The notes: generated by a model not told the origin, from the letters alone. DNA of 34,148 bases from Variovorax sp. (GCA_017744285.1 JAGIBP010000036.1:1-34148); one strand, 5' to 3'; positions 1-10,738 are shown, numbered from the stretch's first letter. Made by a program: numbers and translations.

Positions 1-585
1 GCCCAGCCCGTGCGCGCGGGCGCGATCGCGATCGCCCTCGGCTCGCACGCCGGCACGCCGGTCGCGGCGGCCGGCGTGGTCTCGCTCGCCGGGCCGGCGT
101 GGCGCAGCCTGCGCGGCGGCGACATCGACACGCGCATCGAGCTCGGCCTTTCGATGCGCCGCAGCGCCGAAGGCGGCCTCGCGCTCGACGCGGGCGGCCA
201 CGCGATCGGCATGAGCGTGTTCGGCCCGCGCGGGCGCGTGCTGGTGATCCCGGGCGCGACCGTGGACCGCGTGGCCGCGCAGCTCGCCGCGCACGGCCGC
301 GTGCCGCGCGGCTACCTCGGCGCCGCGCTGCAGCCGGTGAAGGTCGATCCCGAAGGCATCGGCGCGATGGTCATGGGCATCGACCAGGGCGGCCCCGGCG
401 CCGCCGCGGGCCTGCGCCAGGGCGACGTGATCCTGGCCTGGAACGGCGAACCGGTGCACAGCGTGCCGCGGCTCGTGCGCGCGCTCGGCCCCGCCAGCGT
501 CGGGAGCAGGGCCCGCCTCTCGGTGCGGCGCGCGGGCGAGCCGGTCGATGTCGACGTGACCCTTGGAGAAAGGCCCGCCGATTGA
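1..585 (+). CDS. S1C (HtrA-like) serine protease homologue with PDZ domain, apparently catalytically dead; 5' end outside window
   Basis: The reading frame is open from base 1, so the N-terminal part, with the expected His and Asp of the triad, is missing. The visible part reads as the second half of a trypsin-like barrel followed by a C-terminal PDZ domain (after the RGYLGAALQPV stretch, with GAAAGLRQGDVI as the ligand-binding loop region). Where active HtrA proteins have GNSGG, this one reads RSAEGGLAL: the nucleophilic Ser position is Glu, while the two glycines and the following strand are kept. That suggests a pseudoprotease that keeps the fold and the PDZ domain, perhaps as a sensor or regulatory partner of the intact protease at 977-1984. 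The stop overlaps the start of the LuxR gene, so the two are probably translationally coupled. The family call is firm; loss of activity is inferred from one motif, and the His/Asp half is not visible. Confidence 0.82.
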   Translation, partial: AQPVRAGAIAIALGSHAGTPVAAAGVVSLAGPAWRSLRGGDIDTRIELGLSMRRSAEGGLALDAGGHAIGMSVFGPRGRVLVIPGATVDRVAAQLAAHGRVPRGYLGAALQPVKVDPEGIGAMVMGIDQGGPGAAAGLRQGDVILAWNGEPVHSVPRLVRALGPASVGSRARLSVRRAGEPVDVDVTLGERPAD

Positions 586-962
586 CTCCAGCGCGCTTCG
601 CGGAACCGGTCGTGATCGCGATCGACGTGGACGATGCGGCGCTCGCCGAGCGGCTGCTCGCGTCGCTGGCCGACGCGCCCGGCCTGCGCATCGCCGAGCC
701 CGGCGAGGCGGCCGACGCCACGCTCGTGCCCGCGCACGCGCGCCCCGCGCCCTCCGACGCGGAAGCCGCGCTGACGCCGCGCGAACTCGAAGTGCTGGCC
801 CTCATGGCCGAAGGCGCATCGAACAAGGCCATCGCACGGCGGCTGGGCATCTCGGTGCACACGGCCAAGTTCCACGTCGGCTCGCTGCTCGACAAGCTCG
901 ACGCCACCGGCCGCACCGACGCGGTGGCGCAAGCGGTGCGGCAAGGCGTCATCCATCTGTGA
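582..962 (+). CDS. Short LuxR/NarL-type transcriptional regulator with truncated receiver-like N-terminus
   Basis: The C-terminal half (about residues 64-126) is a GerE/LuxR helix-turn-helix. It has the LTPRELEVLALMAEG entry, the NKAIARRLGISVHTAKFHV recognition region and a closing dimerisation helix. The first 50 residues resemble only the first strands and helix of a response-regulator receiver (VVIAIDVDDAALAERLL). No room is left for a full receiver or an evident phospho-acceptor site, and the protein is 126 residues where NarL types are usually about 200-220. I start at TTG 582, which overlaps the upstream stop (TTGA) and has a GGAGAAAGG ribosome-binding site at about 564-572. GTG 612 is an alternative. 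Position between two S1C protease genes suggests that it regulates this small operon or its envelope-stress output, but no target is visible. Confidence 0.8.
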   Translation: MTPARFAEPVVIAIDVDDAALAERLLASLADAPGLRIAEPGEAADATLVPAHARPAPSDAEAALTPRELEVLALMAEGASNKAIARRLGISVHTAKFHVGSLLDKLDATGRTDAVAQAVRQGVIHL

Positions 963-976
963 GACAGGCAGACATC

Positions 977-1984
977 ATGTTCGACGACACCGCCCCTTCC
1001 ACCGCCGATGAATATCCGGCCGCCGCGCCGGACCCGGACGCGCTGATCGATGCCTACTCGCACGCCGTCGCGACGGTGGCCGACACGGTCGGCCCGGCCG
1101 TGGTTCGCGTACAGAGCGGCACGCCGGGTAAGCGCGGCGGACTGGGCTCCGGCGTGGTCATCGCGAACGACGGCCTGGTGCTGACCAACAGCCACGTGGT
1201 CGCGGGCGCGCGCCGCGTGCGCGTGGGCGGCACCGAGGCCGGCGAGCGCGAGGCCGAGGTGATCGGCGACGACCCGGCCACCGACCTGGCCCTGCTGCGC
1301 GTGGAACTGCCGCGCGGCGCCGCCACCGCGCGGCTCGGCGATTCGAAGCTGCTGCGGCGCGGCCATCTCGTGGTGGCCATCGGCAATCCGCTGGGGTTCG
1401 AATCGACCATCACGGCCGGCATCGTCTCGGCGCTCGGGCGCTCGCTGCGCTCGCAGAGCGGCCACCTCATCGACGACGTGATCCAGACCGACGTGGCGCT
1501 CAACCCTGGCAACTCGGGCGGCGCGCTGGTCGCGGCGTCCGGCGAGGTGGTGGGCATCAACACCGCGATGATCGCCGGCGCGCAGGGCCTGGCCTTCGCG
1601 GTGTCGAGCAACACGGCGGGCTTCGTGATCGGCGAATTCCTGGCGCATGGCCGCGTGCGGCGCGCGCACCTGGGCATCGCGGCGCAGACCGTGCCGCTGC
1701 CGCGCCGCGTGGCGCTGGCGATCCACGCGGGCGCGAACGCGGTGCGCATCGGCGAGGTGCAGCCCGGCAGCGCGGCCGACGAGGCCGGCCTGCGCGTGGG
1801 CGACCTGCTCGTGGCCCTGGACGGCGCGACCGTCGCCGGCGCGGACGACCTGCTGCGCCTGCTCGGCGCGGACCGCATCGGCCGCAGCGTGGAGGTGTCG
1901 GTGCTGCGCGAGGGGCGGCTCGTCACGCGGTCGGTCATGGCGCAGGAGCGGCCTTTTGGAGGTTTTCCACGCATGTTTGGCTAA
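977..1984 (+). CDS. Trypsin-like S1C serine protease (HtrA/Deg family) with one PDZ domain, catalytic triad intact
   Basis: This 335-residue protein is a canonical HtrA-type protease. The triad is visible as His73 (TNSHVV), Asp103 (ATDLALL) and Ser180 (NPGNSGGAL), followed by a PDZ domain at about residues 228-325. Enzymes of this family degrade or process misfolded or exposed polypeptides. The N-terminus has no hydrophobic signal or membrane anchor, unlike DegP/DegS, so cytoplasmic location is the simplest reading. ATG 977 lies 14 bases after the LuxR stop and no in-frame start upstream fits better. It is the third gene of the trio with the pseudoprotease and mini-LuxR. Only one PDZ domain is present, as in DegS, but without the DegS membrane anchor. 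Confidence 0.93.
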   Translation: MFDDTAPSTADEYPAAAPDPDALIDAYSHAVATVADTVGPAVVRVQSGTPGKRGGLGSGVVIANDGLVLTNSHVVAGARRVRVGGTEAGEREAEVIGDDPATDLALLRVELPRGAATARLGDSKLLRRGHLVVAIGNPLGFESTITAGIVSALGRSLRSQSGHLIDDVIQTDVALNPGNSGGALVAASGEVVGINTAMIAGAQGLAFAVSSNTAGFVIGEFLAHGRVRRAHLGIAAQTVPLPRRVALAIHAGANAVRIGEVQPGSAADEAGLRVGDLLVALDGATVAGADDLLRLLGADRIGRSVEVSVLREGRLVTRSVMAQERPFGGFPRMFG

Positions 1985-2039
1985 ACAAGGCGTAATGTGC
2001 GAACCTTGCAACCACGCAACCCCTTCACCCGAGCCAGCC

Positions 2040-2276
2040 ATGACTGCCATCGAGACCCGCCTGATCGAACGACTCAAACAACTGCCGCCCAGCCGTGTGG
2101 CGGAGGTGGTGGACTTCGTGGAGTTCCTGGCTGCGCGTGAAGAACGCGCCGCCGCCGCCATCCGCCTGGGCAGCGCCTTCGCCAAGCTCGATGCGCTGGG
2201 TCTGCCGCCGCTGTCCGAAGAAGAGATCGAGGCCGAAGTGCAAGCCGATCGCCAAGCCCGCGACCAAGGCGCTTGA
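2040..2276 (+). CDS. DUF2281-like antitoxin of a PIN-type toxin-antitoxin pair
   Basis: This small protein of 78 residues has an N-terminal segment (LIERLKQLPPSRVAEVVDFVEFL) typical of DUF2281-type antitoxins, which usually stand directly before PIN-domain toxins. The C-terminus is rich in acidic and charged residues (LSEEEIEAEVQADRQ), fitting a flexible toxin-binding tail. It ends in a TTGA overlap with the PIN gene, so the two are probably co-translated. The start is ATG 2040; no strong Shine-Dalgarno sequence is seen. Antitoxin function is inferred from family and arrangement. Confidence 0.75.
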   Translation: MTAIETRLIERLKQLPPSRVAEVVDFVEFLAAREERAAAAIRLGSAFAKLDALGLPPLSEEEIEAEVQADRQARDQGA

Positions 2277-2716
2277 GCAATCCAGCGCCCATGCGCTTCG
2301 TCATCGACACCAACCTGCTCGTCTCGGGCGTCATCTCCTCGGGCCTACCGCGCCAACTGCTCGACGCCGCGCGCGCGGGCGAGTTCGAGCTTTGCACCAG
2401 CAACGTCCTTCTGGCCGAGTTGGAACGCGTGCTCTGCCGCGCCAAGTTCACCGCCCGGCTGACCCAGGCCGGGCTGACTCCGCAGGACATCGTGGACGAT
2501 CTGCGCCGGCTGGCTGTCGTGGTCGTCCCCACCAGCGTGCCGCGCGTGGTACCCACCGACCCCGACGACGACCACGTGCTGGCCGCCGCGCTCGCCGGCT
2601 CGGCCGATCTCATTGCCTCGGGCGACCGGCGCGATCTGTTGCCGCTGGGCAGCTATGAAGGCATTGCGATCGTCACCGCCCGCGAGGCCGTGGAGCGCCT
2701 GACGCAGCCCCTCTAG
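2273..2716 (+). CDS. PIN-domain ribonuclease toxin (TIGR00305/COG1569-type)
   Basis: The 147-residue PIN domain has its expected acidic metal ligands: Asp12 in RFVIDTNLLVSG, Glu49 in LLAELERVL, an acidic cluster at Asp98-100 (DPDDDHVL), and Asp118 (ASGDRRDLL). Such proteins are magnesium-dependent ribonucleases and commonly act as toxins that cleave tRNA or mRNA. The TTG start at 2273 overlaps the antitoxin stop by four bases and has AAGG a few bases upstream; ATG 2291 is a shorter alternative and would still keep Asp12. The gene converges on dnaE2 with a 22-base gap. It is described as a toxin by family; toxicity is not shown here. Confidence 0.85.
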   Translation: MSNPAPMRFVIDTNLLVSGVISSGLPRQLLDAARAGEFELCTSNVLLAELERVLCRAKFTARLTQAGLTPQDIVDDLRRLAVVVVPTSVPRVVPTDPDDDHVLAAALAGSADLIASGDRRDLLPLGSYEGIAIVTAREAVERLTQPL

Positions 2717-2738
2717 CCGAGCGCTGCGCGCGCCGGAG

Positions 2739-6081
<3,343 letters not shown>

Positions 6082-6089
<8 letters not shown>

Positions 6090-7425
6090 AGAACCCCTGC
6101 AGGTACCAGCGCACTTCGCTGTCGGCGAAACGGACGGGCATGCGCTCGCGATAGATCCACACCAGGCCTGCCTCGGGGCTTTCGGCGATGTAGTAGTCGC
6201 GCACCGCCGGTTGGCCGCCGTCTTCCGTGCCGCCCCACCAGCCGGTCTCGATGCGCTGCGGCCCGACCAGCTTGCGCAGCGGGCCGTGCCAGCAGGGACG
6301 CTCGCCGTCCATGTCGAGCCGCAGGGGCGCAGGCAGCAGCCATGTCGGGTAGAGCGCATCCGGCCGGGAGGAGGCGGGGGCGGCAGCGGCGCGCGGCCGG
6401 CTTCCCTGCCGATGCTGCTGATGCAAGGCGGGCCGCCACGCCTGCATGCGCTCGGCGCGGTGATCGGCCTGCGGCACGGGCACCAGCACCTGCTGCGGGC
6501 CGAGCCGCGCGCTCAGCCGCTCGACCATCTCGTGGAGCTTGTCGCCCTTGCGGTTGTCCTCGGGCAGGAAGCTGGTGCTGGCGCCGGCCCACGGATCGGT
6601 GTCGAGCGAGCGCAGCCGCAGCCAGCTCGCGGGCGCGGCGAGCGTGGTGAGCGCGAGTTTCTCGGCCAGGAGCCGCCGCAGGTGCGCCATGTCCTGCGTG
6701 GGCTCGGCGGTGCGCACGGTGATGTGCTGGTGCGGCGGCAGGTCCACGCCGTTGAGGCGCCTGAGGTCGAGCGTCCATTGCAGCTCGATCGCGCGCGCGC
6801 CGCGCTGGCGGGCGCGCAGCCAGATCTGCAATGCCGCGAGCAGGCGGTTGGCCGACCACATGAGCGCGTGGGCGTTCTCGGCCAGCGCGGGCAGTTCGAG
6901 CTTCTGCTCGAACACGTCGGGCAGTTCGAGCCAGACGTGGGTCTCGGGGCGCTGCCCCCAGGCGAGGTCGAGCGCCTCGCGCAGCGGCGCGCCGAACCGC
7001 CGCGCGAACCCGCCGCGCGGCAAAGCGGCCACGTCGCCCCAGGTGCGGCAGCCCAGGCGCGCGAGCAGGTCGAGGTGGGCACGCGCGGCAGTGAGCGTAT
7101 CGAGCGGCAGGCCGGCGGGAATGGCGTCGGGCCGGCGTTCGCCGCGCACGAAGAGCCGCAGGCGGGCGAGCGCCTCCAGGCTGGTGGCGCCCTGCGCGCC
7201 CAGCAGGCGGGTGCCGGGCGCGGGATGGGTGCTGGAGAGCTGCCGCATGAGGGCGAGGCGTCCGCCCCAGAGACGTTCGCAGGCGGCGACTTCGAGCATC
7301 AGCGCCTCGTCCAGCCAGGTGACGTGCGGCGTGAACTGCAGCGCCCACCAGCTCAAGGCGTCGGGGGGCGGCAGGGCTGTGGAGGCATCGGGCTCAGGCG
7401 ACCACTGCAAGGCGATCCAATGCAT
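6082..7425 (-). CDS. imuB: ImuB, Y-family polymerase-like mutasome adaptor
   Basis: This 447-residue protein is a Y-family (DinB/UmuC) homologue in which the polymerase fold is recognisable. The N-terminus (MHWIALQWSP) lacks the usual Asp-containing first catalytic motif of active Y-family enzymes. That is typical of ImuB, which links ImuA and DnaE2 to the beta clamp rather than copying DNA. The central GCRTWGDVAALPRGGFARRFG segment corresponds to the helix-hairpin-helix region. The C-terminal tail (residues about 350-447) carries the conserved ImuB region ending near EVRWYLQGFYA. The start at 7425 has an AGGAAGGG ribosome-binding site. The gene overlaps imuA by 32 bases and dnaE2 by 8 bases, a tight three-gene operon. 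I identify it by gene order plus sequence, and the polymerase inactivity is inferred. Confidence 0.93.
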
Positions 7426-8194
7426 GGCGCCCTTCCTTCTTCCACGTGTCGATGCGGACCACGGTGGTGGCCGGATCCGCCGCCACCGGCCCCGCCTCTT
7501 CCTGCAGCCGCATCTTGCGGCGCAGGCGCGCCGCGGCCAGCAGGGCGCTCATGCGCTCGCTGCGCGCCGGAGCCATCACCGGCGCCGCGAGCGGCGGCCC
7601 GCGGCGCTTGAGGATGTGGAGCTCCACCTGCCCCGCATCGGCCGCGCTGCGCACGATGCGCAGCCGCAGCCGCGCGGGCGAAGCCGATTGCGCCACCGCT
7701 TCGGGCCGGCACACGAACAGCAGCACATCGTGCTGCGCCGCCGCGAGCTGCAGTCGCCGCAACTCGCCGACCCGCGCCTGCGGCAGCCAGGCCAGCACGG
7801 CGCCCACGTCGGCGCAGCGCAGGGCCTGCTCGCAGGCCCACAGGCGCGCGGCCGGCGCGTCGCTGCGGACCCACATCAGCGACTCGGGCGCCAGCCCGTG
7901 GGCGGCCAGCGAGGCGCCGAAGGGCTCGCAGGGCGGGCCGATGAGCACCACCGGCCCGCCCCGTGCCTGCACCGCCTGCACCAGCCCGGGCAGCAGCAGC
8001 GGCCAGATCGGGTCCTGCGGGGCGGTCTGCAGCAGCTCCGTCATCGCACCCACCGGCCAGCCGCCGCCCGGCAACTGCGCATCGAGCGCGGCATGGCCGG
8101 TGCCGATGACGGGCGCCTCGGCGCTGCCGAGCTCGTCGGCATGCCAGACGCCCTGGTGGGCAGCGGCGGAGGAATCGAGGAAAGGGAGGCCCAT
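7394..8194 (-). CDS. imuA: ImuA, RecA-like/SulA-like mutasome protein (translesion DNA synthesis-associated)
   Basis: The 266-residue protein matches ImuA. It has the opening GTGHAALDAQLPGGGWPVGAMTELL, typical of RecA/SulA-related ImuA proteins, and an LxxPRxxE-like central region (LAWLPQARVGELRRLQLAA). The tail is basic, as is common for ImuA. In characterised systems ImuA works with ImuB and DnaE2 in damage-induced mutagenesis. I choose ATG 8194 because the SOS box at 8210-8225 lies just upstream, which makes longer frames impossible to transcribe from that promoter. No strong Shine-Dalgarno is seen in the 15 bases between box and start, so the leader is very short or nearly absent. It is the first gene of the operon. 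Confidence 0.9.
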   Translation of the reverse strand: MGLPFLDSSAAAHQGVWHADELGSAEAPVIGTGHAALDAQLPGGGWPVGAMTELLQTAPQDPIWPLLLPGLVQAVQARGGPVVLIGPPCEPFGASLAAHGLAPESLMWVRSDAPAARLWACEQALRCADVGAVLAWLPQARVGELRRLQLAAAQHDVLLFVCRPEAVAQSASPARLRLRIVRSAADAGQVELHILKRRGPPLAAPVMAPARSERMSALLAAARLRRKMRLQEEAGPVAADPATTVVRIDTWKKEGRHALDRLAVVA

Positions 8195-8209
8195 GGCGGT
8201 GGAGTTTGA

Positions 8210-8225
8210 CTGTATTTTTATACAG
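8210..8225 (-). promoter_or_regulatory. LexA-binding SOS box for imuA-imuB-dnaE2
   Basis: The sequence CTGTATTTTTATACAG has the CTG-N10-CAG form of the LexA operator and differs very little from the E. coli consensus (CTG TATATATATA CAG). It sits 15 bases before the imuA ATG in an AT-rich island within an otherwise GC-rich region. The position fits repression by LexA overlapping the promoter of the mutasome operon. The divergent aldo/keto reductase gene begins about 94 bases away, so an effect on it is possible but not indicated. Confidence 0.92.
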
Positions 8226-8318
8226 TATTCCAAGCCGGTCCGAGAGAATTTTCTTGAAATCCCGGGCGGCCATCCCGGGAACCCGCCCGCGCCAGCCCGC
8301 GCGCCCGATACTGTGCCG

Positions 8319-9254
8319 ATGACGGATGCAGGCGCCCTCCTCCTCACGCGCGCCCGGCTGCTGCGGCTGGGCCTGGCGCTGGGGGCCGGCGCCGTGCTTC
8401 CGGCCCACGCGCAGCAGCAAGGCAGGCCCCGCATGAACACCCGCCCCATTCCCTCGACGCAGGAAGCCCTGCCGGTGATCGGCGTCGGCACCTGGATCGG
8501 CTTCGACCAGCGCCCCGGCACGCCCGAGTACCAGCGCCTGCCCGGCGTGCTCGACGCGCTGTTCGCGGCCGGCGGCTCGGTCATCGACAGCTCGCCGATG
8601 TACGGCCGCTCGGAAGAAACCACCGGCGAGCTGCTGGCCGCCTCGAACCGGCACGCCCACGCCTTTCTCGCCACCAAGGTCTGGACCTCGGGCCGCGAGG
8701 CCGGCATCGCCCAGATGGAGCAGTCCTTCGCGCGGCTGCGCGCCTCGCGCATCGACCTGCTGCAGGTGCACAACCTGGTCGACTGGCGCACGCATCTTGC
8801 GACCCTGCGCGGCTGGAAGGAGCGGGGCCGCGTGCGCTACGTCGGCATCACGCACTACACCGCGTCGGCCTACGGCGAGGTCGAGTCGGTGCTGCGCGCG
8901 CAGAAGCTGGACTTCCTGCAGATCAACTACTCGCTCGACGCCCGCGAGGCCGAGAAGCGCCTGCTGCCGCTGGCGGCCGAGCGCGGCGTGGCGGTGATCG
9001 TCAACCGGCCCTTCGGCGGCGGCGGGCTGCTGCGCAGGCTACAGGGCAAGCCGCTCCCGGGCTGGGCCACCGAGATCGGTTGCACGAGCTGGGCCCAGGT
9101 GCTCCTGAAGTTCGTGCTCGGCCACCCGGCCGTGACCTGCACCATCCCCGGCACCAGCCGCGCCGAACACATGGCGGACAACGCCGCCGCCGGCGTGGGG
9201 CCGCTCCCGGATGCGGCGTTCTGGCGGCGCCATGCCGAGGCGCTGACCTTCTAG
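8319..9254 (+). CDS. Aldo/keto reductase with N-terminal signal-like segment
   Basis: This is an NAD(P)H-dependent aldo/keto reductase of 311 residues. The catalytic tetrad is present as Asp90, Tyr95 (IDSSPMYG), Lys120 (FLATKVW) and His151 (LLQVHNLVDW). The cofactor-binding C-terminal region includes TIPGTSRAEHMADN. The first 32 residues (TRARLLRLGLALGAGAVLPAHAQ) look like an export signal with an Ala-x-Ala type cleavage site, a form seen when an AKR is sent to the periplasm by the Tat route. Here the twin arginine is degenerate (Arg-Ala-Arg), so the export route is uncertain. The substrate is unknown. The start ATG 8319 gives the full signal; internal ATG 8433 would give a cytoplasmic form. 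It is divergent from imuA and converges on the secreted protein at 9267. Confidence 0.9.
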   Translation: MTDAGALLLTRARLLRLGLALGAGAVLPAHAQQQGRPRMNTRPIPSTQEALPVIGVGTWIGFDQRPGTPEYQRLPGVLDALFAAGGSVIDSSPMYGRSEETTGELLAASNRHAHAFLATKVWTSGREAGIAQMEQSFARLRASRIDLLQVHNLVDWRTHLATLRGWKERGRVRYVGITHYTASAYGEVESVLRAQKLDFLQINYSLDAREAEKRLLPLAAERGVAVIVNRPFGGGGLLRRLQGKPLPGWATEIGCTSWAQVLLKFVLGHPAVTCTIPGTSRAEHMADNAAAGVGPLPDAAFWRRHAEALTF

Positions 9255-9266
9255 CGCCGACGCCGC

Positions 9267-9716
9267 TCATTGCCTCGGGTCGGGACGCGGGTCGAGCGGA
9301 CACATCGGAACGGCACGCTCGGGCAAGGGCGAATCCTGCCACTCGGGCAGATCGCGCTTCTCGTAGGACTCCAGCGTTGGATAGGCACGCAAGGCCCACA
9401 TCGAGGACGGCCTGCTGTTTTCCTGCTGGATCTCGAGGACTTCGAAGCCGCATTGCCTGCTTGGCTTCTCGATCTGAACAGCGATTCTTGGAAGTTCATT
9501 CCTCGCTGCCACCTCCAGGACTTTGTACGGTCTGCGTTCGCAGGTATTCCACGTCGCATGCCATTCCACCGTTTTCTCGCGAAGGAACACCGCGCCGCCA
9601 CAACCACGGCTCCAGGGCTTGTAGACGCCGATGTATGGCGCGGCGGGGTTTGGGGCTGCCGCGCTCGCCATCGCTGCAAGGAGGAGACCAATCCCGAGGA
9701 TGACGACCCTCTTCAT
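9267..9716 (-). CDS. Small secreted protein of unknown function
   Basis: I do not recognise this family. The 149-residue protein has a clear Sec signal peptide (MKRVVILGIGLLLAAMASAA, with cleavage near residue 20) and a mature part of about 129 residues. The mature part has four cysteines (39, 59, 89, 139), which could form two disulphides in the periplasm. There is no lipobox. The start at 9716 has a good GGAGG ribosome-binding site 5 bases upstream, which decides it. A 19-codon open frame just upstream overlaps this start by ATGA. It is on its own between convergent and divergent neighbours, so context gives no functional clue. Confidence 0.72.
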   Translation of the reverse strand: MKRVVILGIGLLLAAMASAAAPNPAAPYIGVYKPWSRGCGGAVFLREKTVEWHATWNTCERRPYKVLEVAARNELPRIAVQIEKPSRQCGFEVLEIQQENSRPSSMWALRAYPTLESYEKRDLPEWQDSPLPERAVPMCPLDPRPDPRQ

Positions 9717-9772
9717 CGCGCCTCCGACTTGCGAATCACGTCGCCTTCCGAACCCGCAATCGTCGTTTTCAT
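9713..9772 (-). CDS. Possible 19-residue leader peptide coupled to the secreted protein gene
   Basis: On the minus strand an ATG at 9772, preceded by AGGGAGA, opens a 19-codon frame (MKTTIAGSEGDVIRKSEAR). It ends in TGA exactly overlapping the ATG of the secreted protein (4-base overlap 9713-9716). The ribosome-binding site and overlap suggest translational coupling or a regulatory leader. The frame is short and has no homologue I recognise, so it may be chance. Confidence 0.3.
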   Translation of the reverse strand: MKTTIAGSEGDVIRKSEAR

Positions 9773-10042
9773 TTTTCTCCCTGAGTTCACTCCGCGCACC
9801 GTGCGACGGAGCGAACCTCAGGATAGCCGGGACACGCCGCTGACCGCCTGGCGCCGCCAGACCGCGGGCGCGGCGGCGAATGCCACGCCGTTGTATATTC
9901 ACATCGGCATAGACCATATTTCGTATCTGATGCGCCACGTCTGGAAACGGGCGCCATCGATGTCCCATTGCCCGACGCCGCCGCCCCGGCAGCGGCTCGC
10001 GGCGAAGCCGCCACGGTCCCGACCCTCCCTCTCCCTCCCGAC
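9773..10042. promoter_or_regulatory. Divergent intergenic region between secreted protein and SGNH lipoprotein genes
   Basis: No convincing gene is present in these 270 bases, although frames are open across it. An AT-rich stretch at about 9889-9935 stands out. TTGTAT at 9891-9896 and CATATT at 9915-9920 are 18 bases apart and could be a sigma70-type promoter for the lipoprotein gene, leaving a leader of about 120 bases. The promoter is a guess from base composition and spacing only. Confidence 0.3.
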
Positions 10043-10738
10043 ATGAAGAAGACGCTTTCCCTGGCCGCCACCCTGTTCCTCGTCGCCTGCGGCGCCGTCC
10101 CGGGCTGCAACACCGACATCGGCGACGGGCCACCGTCCGCCGCCGCGTCCCGGCCGGCCCAGCCGATCGACTGCTCCGTGGTGCTCTATGGCGACTCGAT
10201 CATGCACGGCGGCTATGTCGACGGCACGGAGACGAAGCGCCATGCGCGCCACCTGTCGGCCGAACTGAAGGCGCAGCGCCCGGCCTGGACCGTCGACGAC
10301 CGGACGGTCTCGGGCCAGTCGCTGGCGAAGATGTCGAAGATCTTCTACAAGGAAACGCGGTCCGCGCGCGTCGTGGTGCTGGGCAGCGGCATCGCCGAGG
10401 CCTGGTCGGGCGGCGACGTGAAGGCGCAGCTCGCGCAGCTCGTGCACGACGTGCGGGACGAGGGTCGCGTGCCGATCCTCACGGGCTACGCACGCCAGGT
10501 GCCCAACGGCTTCATGACGCCCGAGCGGCTGGCGGGCCGCGATCGCGCCGATGCCGACGTGGCGGCGCTGGCCGACGAACTGGACGTCACCTTCGCCGAC
10601 TTCGGCGCCGCCGGGCCGGTGGAGATCATCGACGACGTGCACCCCACGCAGGCCTACAGCCTGCGCATCACCGAACAGCTGATCCGGGCGCTGGACAAGG
10701 CCGCGCCCGAATGCAACAACGCCGCGCTGGCGCAGTGA
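10043..10738 (+). CDS. SGNH/GDSL-type hydrolase lipoprotein
   Basis: The 231-residue protein starts with a lipoprotein signal (MKKTLSLAATLFLVAC; lipobox LVAC, lipidated Cys16), so it should be membrane-anchored facing the periplasm. The mature part has the GDS nucleophile motif (VVLYGDSIMHGG, Ser52) and the C-terminal Asp197-x-x-His200 block (IDDVHPTQ). These are the ends of an SGNH hydrolase fold acting on esters such as acyl or acetyl groups. The usual third block GxND is not seen; the matching place reads LGSGIAEA, so the oxyanion-hole Asn seems absent. That suggests changed chemistry or a non-catalytic member. I start at ATG 10043 because it gives an ideal signal; an upstream in-frame start at 9968 would bury it. 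Its stop is 6 bases from the convergent Bug gene. Confidence 0.8.
   Translation: MKKTLSLAATLFLVACGAVPGCNTDIGDGPPSAAASRPAQPIDCSVVLYGDSIMHGGYVDGTETKRHARHLSAELKAQRPAWTVDDRTVSGQSLAKMSKIFYKETRSARVVVLGSGIAEAWSGGDVKAQLAQLVHDVRDEGRVPILTGYARQVPNGFMTPERLAGRDRADADVAALADELDVTFADFGAAGPVEIIDDVHPTQAYSLRITEQLIRALDKAAPECNNAALAQ

Noticed and set aside
99..581. N-terminal extension of the mini-LuxR gene
   Set aside because: It lies in the alternative frame of the protease-like gene and gives only Arg/Ala-rich sequence; the ribosome-binding site before TTG 582 supports the short form.
8261..8279. CCCGGG repeated 7 bases apart, able to pair
   Set aside because: Both copies are self-complementary six-base words expected in GC-rich DNA, and no T-run or start supports a role.
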